A model generated the notes under the pieces. That model ran no database searches. It was not told the DNA's origin and saw only the letters and a program-made list of their open reading frames with translations. Position numbers and translations under genes: made by a program. 13,484 bases of DNA, taken from positions 1 through 13,484 of the forward strand of contig JALFYG010000179.1 in NCBI GenBank assembly GCA_022784805.1. Reading direction: 5' to 3'. Positions within the stretch are counted from its first letter, which is position 1, and each line of letters opens with the position of its first letter. This stretch comes from Spirochaetales bacterium (GTDB taxonomy: Bacteria > Spirochaetota > Spirochaetia > Sphaerochaetales > Sphaerochaetaceae). Below, piece after piece: positions 1 through 6,352 of this stretch.

Positions 1-240
1 CAGACGAACATCGCAACCAGCTGCGGTGCTTTGCTCCTTGATCCTGATCGATAGTATACTGGTTGATTACCTGAAGGCGGTTATTATGTACCTGCTTTTT
101 ATCAATCAACATGATGTTTTTTGACATGGTATCATCGCGCTTCAGCACTTGAACAAAGTCTTCCTGGATTTTTCTAGTTTTCTCGACGATGCCTTCATTT
201 TTGTTAGCAATTATATCAGAGAAGGATACCCTTCGCCTTG
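1..240 (-). pseudogene. Out-of-frame C-terminal continuation of the serine recombinase
   Basis: Downstream of the frameshift at the GGGG run (240-243), the neighbouring minus-strand frame stays open from there to the window edge. It encodes a charged, helix-rich tail (for example SDIIANKNEGIVEKTRK, then QEDFVQVLKRDD), which is what the C-terminal coiled region of a large serine recombinase usually looks like. Removing one C from the minus-strand CCCC run joins it in frame after residues FIRIIP. Near 40-60 a third frame also looks protein-like (RIKEQSTAAGCDV), so a second shift is possible but unsupported. The end of the gene lies outside the window. Whether this is decay, a base-calling error in a homopolymer or programmed shifting cannot be decided here. 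Confidence 0.7.
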
Positions 241-1388
241 GGGATAATCCTAATAAACTCTTTGTTGAGATTTTCGAGAATACATGAAAGGACGTCATCC
301 TGCTTTATCTTCACCTTGGGGTGGCTATCGTCAAAGCAGTACCATATGCGCTGCTCATGTTTTGTCCCACTGTGAATCGGCTTCTCTTTCATCATTCCGC
401 CGCATATACCGCAGAAGATATAACCGGAAAGCTGGGATCTGTGCTTGACTATATCGTTTTCCTTCCTCTTGTTATCCATATTCACTATCAGGAGGGAAGC
501 CTTCCTGCTTATGATGGCGGGATGGTTGTTCTCCACAAGCCATTTGGGCATCTGCCCGTTGTTGACCTTCCTTTTCTTGTCCAGGAAATCTATGGTGTAT
601 GTCTTCTGCAGTATTGCATCGCCGCAATACTTCTCGTTATGGAGGATTCTTTTCATGGTCTCGACATACCACCCGGCAATGCCCGAAGGTCCAGGTATCC
701 CCTCCTTGTTCAGCGTCCTGCATATGGCCTGAAAACTCCATCCCTCGAAGAACCTGTGGTAAATGAATCTGACGACATCCGCCTTACCTTCATCGATCTC
801 TACCTTGCCTTCTGCGTTCTTCCTGTATCCGTAGGGGCCTTCCGAACAGAAAGACACCTTTCCGTCAGCGAAGGACTTCCTGAACCCCCACCTGACGTTC
901 TCAGAAATTGACCTGGACTCCTCCTGGGCCATGGAAGACATTATCGTTATCAGCAGCTCCCCCTTGGAATCGAAGGTCCATATGTTCTCCTTCTCGAAGT
1001 AGATCTCGACGTTGTGGCTCTTCAGGAGCCTTATGGCGGAGAGGCTGTCTACGGTATTCCTGGCAAACCTTGATATGGATTTGGTGAGTATAAGGTCCAT
1101 CTTCCCTTCCAGGGCATCCTTCATCATCTCCTGGAAACCCGGCCGGTCCTTTGCGGTGGTACCGGAGATTCCATCGTCCGAGTACATCTTCACGAACTGC
1201 CAGTTCCACTTTGCCTTTATCATGTTTTTGTAATAGTCGAGCTGCGCCTCGTAGCTGTTCTGCTGTTCCTCGCTATCGGTTGAGACACGTGCATAGCCTG
1301 CAACCCTCAGCCTTCTGCCCTTCTTCTTTTTCAGCAGAGGCTTAGTGGCTGCTATTTGGGTGACCTTCTTATTCTTCTTTTCCGTCAT
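216..1388 (-). CDS. Large serine recombinase (resolvase/invertase family), frameshifted near C-terminus
   Basis: Site-specific DNA recombinase of the large serine family, which cuts and rejoins DNA through a serine-phosphate link and typically moves integrative elements or inverts segments. Visible parts in order: a basic N-terminal extension (residues 1-27); the resolvase domain starting GYARVST with the nucleophile Ser36, followed by YSDDGISGTT, KSISRFARN and the helix-E region MAQEESRSISENVRWG; a Recombinase domain from PYGYRKN (about 185) with the GIPGPSG and ILHNEKYCGD motifs; then a zinc ribbon starting FCGICGG. The reading frame ends prematurely at residue 390 because of one extra base at 240-243. 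The start lies inside the 3' end of the upstream zinc-knuckle gene (20-base overlap) with AAGGA about 9 bases upstream, so translation is probably coupled. Family assignment is firm; activity is uncertain because of the frameshift. Confidence 0.93.
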   Translation of the reverse strand: MTEKKNKKVTQIAATKPLLKKKKGRRLRVAGYARVSTDSEEQQNSYEAQLDYYKNMIKAKWNWQFVKMYSDDGISGTTAKDRPGFQEMMKDALEGKMDLILTKSISRFARNTVDSLSAIRLLKSHNVEIYFEKENIWTFDSKGELLITIMSSMAQEESRSISENVRWGFRKSFADGKVSFCSEGPYGYRKNAEGKVEIDEGKADVVRFIYHRFFEGWSFQAICRTLNKEGIPGPSGIAGWYVETMKRILHNEKYCGDAILQKTYTIDFLDKKRKVNNGQMPKWLVENNHPAIISRKASLLIVNMDNKRKENDIVKHRSQLSGYIFCGICGGMMKEKPIHSGTKHEQRIWYCFDDSHPKVKIKQDDVLSCILENLNKEFIRIIPKAKGILL

Positions 1389-2085
1389 CCTCAGCCATCC
1401 TTATCTGGTCCAAGGGCTTGACCATCTCCTCAAGTTCCGAAATAAGAATCTTCACCGTATATCTGAAGTCCTTGTCGGACAGGGAGTCATCCGCATCCAG
1501 CTTCTTCAGGAGATAAAGTATCCCCGAAGGCCCGTGGAGGGCGTCATAGGGGATCGGCGATGCCGAATAGAACCTCGCCTGCACGTAACATTCAGACGAG
1601 CAGTATTTCACAAACCTTTTCCCGTATGTCCAGAATTCCTTGCCGCAGACGACGCAGTTCCTCTTCGTCTTGCTCCTTTCCCTATTTGCCACAGTTCTGC
1701 ACCTCCCTGAGCAATATATCCTTTGCCTTCCATTTCTCTTTCCATCAACAGGCAGCTTTTTTCCACACACCGGACAGATTCCCTTCTCCACCTTCCTTTC
1801 ACGGAATACGGACAGGGGCCGCACGTACTTTTTCTTCGGTGCAGGAGGCTTCCGCCACATCTCCCCGTTGACGCTCAGTCTCAGGTCGAGGGAAGAGAGT
1901 CTGATGAAAGACCTGCATATATCTGCGGCAACCTTCTCAATGTCAATGAGATAGTCAAACTCCATATCCCCTGACCTTACATCCTTCTCGAAGGACAGGA
2001 GAAGCAGCCTGTACACCGCATACCTGTCAAGCTCGTCTCCATCCACTGAGCTGTTCCTCGTCACTTCATACTCTATTTCTTCCAT
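1369..2085 (-). CDS. Unknown protein with two CxxC...CxxxC zinc knuckles, upstream partner of serine recombinase
   Basis: A 238-residue protein that I do not recognise as a named family. It has an N-terminal acidic helical part (1-70), a basic proline-containing linker (about 77-100), two zinc-knuckle motifs, and a helical C-terminal tail. The first knuckle is C104-x2-C107-x17-C125-x3-C129; the second is C144-x2-C147-x14-C162-x3-C166. Both have the CxxCGK...YCSxxC look of treble-clef-like nucleic-acid or protein-binding fingers, with many Arg/Lys between them. It is first in an operon with the serine recombinase and overlaps it by 20 bases, so a recombination accessory role (directionality, target choice or repression) is a reasonable inference. 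The only in-frame ATG has no Shine-Dalgarno sequence, and the predicted transcription start falls on it, suggesting leaderless translation. DNA binding to the phased array just upstream is conjecture. Confidence 0.8.
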   Translation of the reverse strand: MEEIEYEVTRNSSVDGDELDRYAVYRLLLLSFEKDVRSGDMEFDYLIDIEKVAADICRSFIRLSSLDLRLSVNGEMWRKPPAPKKKYVRPLSVFRERKVEKGICPVCGKKLPVDGKRNGRQRIYCSGRCRTVANRERSKTKRNCVVCGKEFWTYGKRFVKYCSSECYVQARFYSASPIPYDALHGPSGILYLLKKLDADDSLSDKDFRYTVKILISELEEMVKPLDQIRMAEDDGKEE

Positions 2086-2093
2086 AGAAAGGA

Positions 2094-2123
2094 ATTAATT
2101 GCTCGATATCGGAGAATAGTCAA
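2094..2123 (-). promoter_or_regulatory. Putative sigma-70 promoter giving a leaderless zinc-knuckle/recombinase mRNA
   Basis: On the minus strand a -35 box TTGACT (2118-2123; 5 of 6 consensus bases) is followed after 18 bp by ATTAAT (2094-2099; 4 of 6). Eight bases separate the -10 box from the A of the ATG at 2085, so transcription would start at or within a base or two of the start codon. That agrees with the absence of any purine-rich ribosome site. The -10 match is modest, hence moderate confidence. Confidence 0.5.
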
Positions 2124-2139
2124 GAGATTTTTGATAAGA

Positions 2140-2302
2140 GAACAAGACTCCCTCTGAGGTGAACAAAATCAAGAAGGAGACGAACAGAACACAGGGAGAG
2201 GAGAACAAGCTCTGTTCCCAGCGAACAAAAGAACCACAGTTGAGAACAAGACCTATACAACTCGAACAAGTACCTTTATAATGAGAACAGCAAGCGAACA
2301 AA
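2140..2302. repeat. Helically phased array of nine GAACAA/GAACAG hexamers
   Basis: Direct copies of GAACAR start at 2140, 2161, 2182, 2203, 2223, 2244, 2264, 2285 and 2296. Intervals are 21, 21, 21, 20, 21, 20, 21 and 11 bp, so eight copies lie two helical turns apart and the last one turn further. Only the hexamer is conserved; the 14-15 bp between copies differ in every unit, so this is neither a tandem duplication nor a CRISPR array. Because some steps are 20 and others 21, a repeated peptide cannot explain it. The array ends 17 bp upstream of the -35 box of the zinc-knuckle/recombinase operon. It looks like a cooperative binding platform for a protein that lines up on one face of the DNA, acting as operator, enhancer, recombination accessory site or partition/origin site. 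The binder is unknown. Confidence 0.85.
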
Positions 2303-2374
2303 AGCCCCCAAAATTTTCGTTTCTACTCATGTTTTGTCCGATGTATTAGAAGGTACATGGAGTCGTATCCTTTT

Positions 2375-2410
2375 AGTCAGAATTTGATACAATCAAGTTC
2401 TGACTTTTTT
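2375..2410 (+). terminator. Strong rho-independent terminator with no upstream plus-strand gene
   Basis: Arms 2375-2388 and 2392-2405 form a 14-bp stem (one T.G wobble at 2383/2397) closed by the loop ACA, followed directly by five further T residues (2406-2410). The T tract follows on the plus strand; on the minus strand the stem is followed by only four A residues. No plus-strand coding sequence ends before it, so it may end a short non-coding transcript crossing the GAACAR array or insulate the operon from outside transcription. The rest of 2303-2527 is AT-rich without a gene that I can support. Confidence 0.75.
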
Positions 2411-2527
2411 ATTTACTGCAACAAAAGAAATTACAAATCCTTCCCTGTAACGTAAAAGAACATATTGGCCAAAATAATAAGGCTTTTTGCCATACCTGAG
2501 TAACGAAAAAGAAAACGTTGTTCGCTT

Positions 2528-3079
2528 TTATTTTATTTCGTTTACACGTTTGAAACGATGTGTGGCCCTTGAATGTCTGAACATGTGGCAGTAGATATGG
2601 CTTCTGATCTCCAACCCCTTTTCCTTTGCCTTTTGGCAGTATCCGTCGATGAACTTCTGTACGTTGTCCTGCGACATTGATGTTCTTTCTCCATTGTTGA
2701 TTGTGTAGAAAAGCAGCTCATCATCTCCCGGGCCGTCAGGAAAGTAAAGGGACATGTATTTCTTCAAGTGCTCCACAGTCTTTTCCATAAGGGGCACAAT
2801 CCTTGTCTTTTTTCCCTTGCCGTTGATTGTTGCGCTGGGGCATCTGTCATCAAGGTGGACATTATGTACCCTCAGGTCCAGAAGCTCCTGTATCCTTCAT
2901 CCCGTATCATACATAAGAATCATCATCGTAAGGTTTCTGACATCCTTTTTTCTTCTCTGGTCGGGCTGGCTGAGCAGAATTCCGAGTTCATCCTCTGTAA
3001 AGAAATCAATATTCTGTCTTTTCTGAGTATTTTTCACTGGTATGCTGCATATCTCAAGATAGTGTGCAGACAAAGTGGA
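2528..3079 (-). pseudogene. C-terminal part of a tyrosine recombinase, interrupted and truncated
   Basis: Reading in one frame from just after a TAG (3080-3082), the minus strand gives SAHYLEICSIPVKNTQKR, then a catalytic-domain start (DFFTEDELGILLSQPD), then LMYDTG-stop-RIQELLDLRV, then KGKKTRIVPLMEKT and finally HMFRHSRATH. This is a tyrosine recombinase catalytic domain: the TGxRxxE box has a TGA stop (2897-2899) in place of its variable residue, directly before the catalytic Arg, and the HxxR box is intact. After RATH (about 2564) similarity ends and nine unrelated residues lead to a stop, so the second catalytic His/Trp and the tyrosine nucleophile are missing. The protein cannot be active. 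Its neighbour at 3093-3809 is the front of a different recombinase, so the pair appears to be a collapsed multi-recombinase unit. Confidence 0.85.
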
Positions 3080-3092
3080 CTATTTTCCCTTT

Positions 3093-3809
3093 TCAATTGG
3101 CTCTTACACTTTTTCCTATTCCCGTATCGGTGTCAATGGATTCCAGCAGTCTGTTCAGCACATCGATGTCGAATGGCATTTTGACTTTGCGGTCCCTGTT
3201 GCCCTTTACCTTGACGATTGAATGGAGGTCGCTGTCGATGATCCCGGCTTCGAAAAGATATGCAAGGTATTTGGAGATGGCGGTCGCCACCATTTCCAAT
3301 CCTACAGTCATTTTGAGCCCCTTGCATTTGATGAATCTCAATACGGTTTCGCCATTTATATCACAAGGGTTACTAAGTCCGCTTTCCGCACAGAATATCG
3401 AGAACTCTCCAAGGTACATCCTTTCAGCCCTCAGACTCTTGGGGTTCAGCTTCCTTGTTGAAAGATGCTCCGATATTGTTCCGCTGTATGATTGGACGGG
3501 GGCTATAACATCACTTGCATGTTTCCTCCATTCATAGGCTCCTGTTTCATGGACTGCATCGAATATGTCTATACCTCTCAGTCGTTTGTAGTAGGTGCTT
3601 CTGGAAATGGTACCTTCACGATACTGTTCCAAATACATCGTTTCAATCTGGCTGCGTAGATTTGGATCATACTCTTCTATGCCTTCCGCAAGATAGTAGT
3701 CAAGTATTGGTCTGATGCTTGAAGAGTAGATGAAAGTGATGGTGCATGGTTGATAGTCCATCGACTTCATCACTTCCATTGCTTTGTCTGACAATTCTTT
3801 TACCAACAT
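3093..3809 (-). pseudogene. N-terminal part of a tyrosine recombinase, truncated before the catalytic domain
   Basis: The 238 residues have the layout of the first member of tandem tyrosine recombinase sets: an N-terminal region with SRSTYYKRLRGID, a core-binding SAM-like region (about 125-200), and then FDIDVLNRLLESIDTDTGIGK, which normally leads into KRDYAILLLA and the first catalytic arginine. Here the match stops after GIGK and a few unrelated residues precede a stop, so all catalytic residues are lost. The downstream sequence belongs to another tyrosine recombinase in a different frame, meaning a deletion fused two neighbouring genes near 3080-3115. The ATG at 3809 has no clear ribosome site. 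A residual DNA-binding protein is possible but nothing shows it. Confidence 0.8.
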
Positions 3810-3877
3810 ATACCGACTTATATCAGTGATTCCCTGGGAATTGCGGTGTTTTTCGGGATAATCTAAAAATCGGTATA
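3808..3877. promoter_or_regulatory. Inverted repeats upstream of the tyrosine recombinase remnant
   Basis: TATACCGA (3809-3816, overlapping the start codon of the minus-strand gene) is repeated inverted as TCGGTATA (3870-3877). Between them lies a 13-bp perfect palindrome, ATTCCC-T-GGGAAT (3829-3841). This could be an operator for the recombinase, or the outer arms could be an element end. No promoter boxes are convincing here, and neither repeat is long enough to be certain. Confidence 0.4.
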
Positions 3878-4104
3878 AGCATACTGACAGCTCCTTCTCG
3901 TCTATTTCAATCTTTTATATAATCATGCAGAATCACCACCTTCTCCTCAGATTCGGTGGAATCATTATCGAGCTTATCCTCTCTAATATCTGCATATAAG
4001 CACTAACGATAATTCTTACCAACAAATTCTTGTGTCATTTTTCTTGATATAATCCTTTTTTTCGGCTAATATTGAGTAACAGTAAAAATTAGACGAGTTT
4101 TACT
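3878..4104 (+). promoter_or_regulatory. Intergenic region with an extended -10 promoter for the ATPase gene
   Basis: The stretch is AT-rich and holds no gene that I can support. TGATATAAT at 4045-4053 is a perfect extended -10 element (TG-n-TATAAT) on the plus strand; no good -35 box sits 16-18 bp upstream, which extended -10 promoters often tolerate. It would give a leader of about 45 bases before the ATG at 4105. The sequence before that ATG (GACGAG about 7 bases upstream) is a weak ribosome site. Confidence 0.5.
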
Positions 4105-5307
4105 ATGTATTTGGAGAGACATATATCAGAATATATTTCTCGAATGAGGAAACAGTACAAGGTTTTGTTGCTGATCGGTCCGCGTCAGGTGGGCAAATCG
4201 ACTATGCTCAAGCATATGTATTCCAATGATTACTCCTATGTTGTCCTGGATGATTATCTTGAACTAGAAACAGCAAAAAATGATCCCGCACTTTTTTTCA
4301 AAAACAACAGAATGCCTGTAATCATCGATGAGGTACAGAGGGCTCCAGAACTGTTCTTAGAGCTCAAGTATATCGTTGATAAAAGTGAAGACAAAGGAGA
4401 AGTCATTCTGACAGGTTCCCAGTCCTACAGACTGCTTTCCAATGTTTCCGATTCCCTGGTAGGAAGAGTCTGCATCATAGATATGTCTTCTCTTTCAATA
4501 CGAGAAATCCAGCATATAAACTTCAATGCCCCGTTTATTCCTACAGAAGAATATATTAATAAACGAAGCAGAAACCTAAAGAGAATGGATGACATCTGGT
4601 TCCATATTCACAGGGGAAGCATGCCTGAGCTGATTGGAGGGGAAATCGAGTGGGAACCTTATTACCGTTCGTATGTCAGAACATATCTGGAACACGATGT
4701 TGCAGAACTTATCAACACCAAGAATCTGTTGAAGTTTTCCTCATTCATGAGATGCTTGGCCGCAAGGACAGGTGAACTTATCAATTATTCCGCTCTGTCC
4801 AACGATATTGGTGTGAGTGTAAAGACCGTTCAGGAGTGGACCAGCATACTGGAGTCTTCCGGAATAATCAGACTTCTCAGACCATATGAGAAAAGCATTT
4901 CAAACAGGAGCATCAAAACACCCAAGGTATATTTCATGGATACGGGACTTGTCTGCTACCTTGTGGGATGGAACAACAGGACAGTGGCCATGAATGGCGC
5001 CATGAGCGGACCACTGTTTGAGACATTCTGCATAAGTGAAATAATCAAATCATATTATAATGCCGGATTTGATACCCAAAGGCTCTATTTCTACAGGGAC
5101 AGAGACCAGAGGGAGGTTGATATGGTCATAGAGAATGACGGAATCGTATATCCCATTGAGATAAAGAAATCAGGAAAACCTTCTCTTGATATGGCAAAAC
5201 ATTTTAGTGTCTTTCCAAAAATCGGAATGGGCTGCATACTTTGCCAATGCGAAAAACCATATTATCTGAAGGATAATGTCATTGCTTTGCCGATAGAATA
5301 TGTTTGA
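4105..5307 (+). CDS. AAA ATPase with C-terminal DUF4143 domain
   Basis: A 400-residue protein of the common AAA_14/DUF4143 family, found in many bacteria and archaea, often in scattered horizontally moved copies, with unknown cellular role. It shows a Walker A box GPRQVGKST (25-33), Walker B VIIDEVQ (72-78), a sensor-1-like LTGSQ (102-106), a winged-helix-like middle region (SNDIGVSVKTVQEW), then DUF4143 with YFMDTGLVCYLVG and a C-terminal EVDMVIE...YPIEIKKS segment. The last resembles a PD-(D/E)xK nuclease core (roughly Asp339, Glu352, Lys354). Length is typical and the gene is intact. It stands alone between recombinase and transposase remnants, which fits cargo of a mobile region. Family is certain; function is not. 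Confidence 0.93.
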   Translation: MYLERHISEYISRMRKQYKVLLLIGPRQVGKSTMLKHMYSNDYSYVVLDDYLELETAKNDPALFFKNNRMPVIIDEVQRAPELFLELKYIVDKSEDKGEVILTGSQSYRLLSNVSDSLVGRVCIIDMSSLSIREIQHINFNAPFIPTEEYINKRSRNLKRMDDIWFHIHRGSMPELIGGEIEWEPYYRSYVRTYLEHDVAELINTKNLLKFSSFMRCLAARTGELINYSALSNDIGVSVKTVQEWTSILESSGIIRLLRPYEKSISNRSIKTPKVYFMDTGLVCYLVGWNNRTVAMNGAMSGPLFETFCISEIIKSYYNAGFDTQRLYFYRDRDQREVDMVIENDGIVYPIEIKKSGKPSLDMAKHFSVFPKIGMGCILCQCEKPYYLKDNVIALPIEYV

Positions 5308-5357
5308 AGGTATCACTTAGATTAGTGTGTGATGAGATAAGCATATACTTGCTAGGC

Positions 5358-5651
5358 AGACATGGAGGCACAACGAAATGCGGCAACAGCCGACTCAGAC
5401 TGCTGTTGATCGAAGCGGTGAAGGGTATAAAGAGAAGCAATCCTTACAGCAGAAAGTCCAAGAGGCTCCTGCTCAGACAACAGGGACAGAGTCCGGCGGT
5501 CATCGCATATGCAGACAAGGGGTTGAAACGCATAAAGCAGAAGATGACCAGCCTGGAGAAAAAGGGAAAGGCCGCGAATGTGGCCGCCACTGCCGAAGCA
5601 AGGGAACTTGTATGCTTCATATGGGGCATGATGAATGGAAAGATGGACTAG
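5358..5651 (+). pseudogene. C-terminal remnant of an IS110/IS1111-family transposase
   Basis: About 98 residues match the C-terminal transposase_20 part of IS110-type recombinases: GGTTKCGNSRLRLLLIEAV, then RQQGQSPAVIAYADKGLKR, then GKAANVAATAEARELVCFIW. The N-terminal DEDD (RuvC-like) half is absent, because the ATPase gene ends only about 50 bases upstream. The open frame can be extended back to a TTG overlapping the ATPase stop, but those residues do not look like this family and I do not regard that as a true start. The fragment cannot catalyse transposition. It marks the right part of an insertion sequence whose left part was deleted or replaced by the ATPase gene. Confidence 0.82.
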
Positions 5652-5666
5652 ACCAGGAGGTGAGGA

Positions 5667-5918
5667 ATGAACAGGAAGGAATACGCATTGGTTTCAAGGG
5701 TTTCGTCGTCATTCGGAGAGGAAGCATCCATCCTCATGGACAGGTTCCATGTTTTCATCGACGAAATGAGGGAGAACGAAGAGAGGAAGCTTGACTCGCT
5801 GCCAGAATCACTCGAAGGAACGAAGGTTTGGACGTCCATAGAAGATGCAATAGAAAGGTTGGACGAGGCACAGGATGCCCTGGATGAGATGTATGGCAGT
5901 CTAGTCTGGACGCCGTAA
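5667..5918 (+). CDS. Small acidic helical protein of unknown function
   Basis: An 83-residue ORF with a textbook ribosome site, AGGAGG (5655-5660), six bases before the ATG and 15 bases after the transposase-fragment stop. The protein is rich in Glu/Asp and predicted helical, with an ERKLDSLPESLEGTK motif followed by an amphipathic helix (SIEDAIERLDEAQDALDEM). Small acidic proteins of this build are frequent in plasmids, phages and conjugative elements, but I know no assigned function. It was probably translated coupled to the transposase when that gene was whole, so it may be an accessory gene of the insertion sequence or older cargo. Confidence 0.65.
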   Translation: MNRKEYALVSRVSSSFGEEASILMDRFHVFIDEMRENEERKLDSLPESLEGTKVWTSIEDAIERLDEAQDALDEMYGSLVWTP

Positions 5919-6352
5919 TGGAAGCATTGGTGACTACAGCCTGAGAGGGCTGAAAAAAATGAGCAAAGGGAAGAACAGAAGGCAGGTAAGTGCATGATTC
6001 AGCCATCTTCGATTTTCCTATGGGACTGAAATAAATTCCCGCTATCTAGACTGAAAGGGCTTTTGGCGAACCATTGACCTGTTGGTAACCAATCCACGAA
6101 TAACAGAATGGTCAAGTGCCGAATAACTGACAGTCTATGTTCTTCCCAGAACTCAATCAATAAAAAAGTTAAAAAAGTGTTGACAGGAGGTCACATCATA
6201 ACAGGAAATGGATTTAAATAGTGCTTTTTCAACCGGAAAATGAGAGGAAACACCCTGAAAACAAGGTCAAAGGCCTGTTTCTATAGTCCGATAATTCAGG
6301 AAAGTCTTAATTCACCTATTCTTGTTTCTACCGCTTAATAATCCATTATGAA
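5919..6352. other. Gene-free stretch, possible insertion-sequence right end
   Basis: No ORF with a credible ribosome site and length was found. Visible structure: hairpin CAGCC/GGCTG (5937-5952) followed by A residues; palindrome TTGGT-A-ACCAA (6082-6092); CGAATAAC twice, 23 bp apart (6097-6104 and 6120-6127); and hairpin GTTCT/AGAAC (6139-6152). In the IS1111 branch of the IS110 family the guide (seek/bridge) RNA is encoded in a non-coding end, so this flank of the transposase remnant could hold its residue. The sequence alone does not prove it. Confidence 0.3.

Noticed and set aside
321..911. Plus-strand ORFs opposite the serine recombinase and zinc-knuckle genes
   Set aside because: They are antisense shadows; the minus-strand proteins have clear catalytic and zinc motifs.
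2095..2301. A 68-codon minus-strand ORF covering the GAACAR array
   Set aside because: It has no ribosome site or known features; its Cys/Phe/Ser-rich content is a by-product of TTGTTC repeats, and the mixed 20/21-bp spacing breaks any peptide periodicity.
2140..2302. CRISPR array
   Set aside because: Only six bases repeat and units are about 21 bp; no CRISPR repeat length, spacer length or cas gene is present.
2897..2899. Alternative genetic code with TGA as sense codon
   Set aside because: TGA ends several intact genes here (for example the ATPase, pspA and AcnX large subunit genes), so it is a stop.
5304..5357. TTG start overlapping the ATPase stop as a true start of the transposase ORF
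   Set aside because: The first 18 residues do not resemble the IS110 family and the N-terminal DEDD domain is missing, so the open frame is accidental upstream of the remnant.
5937..5994. Short basic peptide frame (KKMSKGKNRRQ) after the acidic ORF
   Set aside because: It is too short to support as a gene; it may be a remnant, but no partner sequence is visible.
6185..6240. Tiny ORF after AGGAGG at 6185-6190
   Set aside because: The ATG is 17 bases from the ribosome-like sequence and the product would be only 11 residues.
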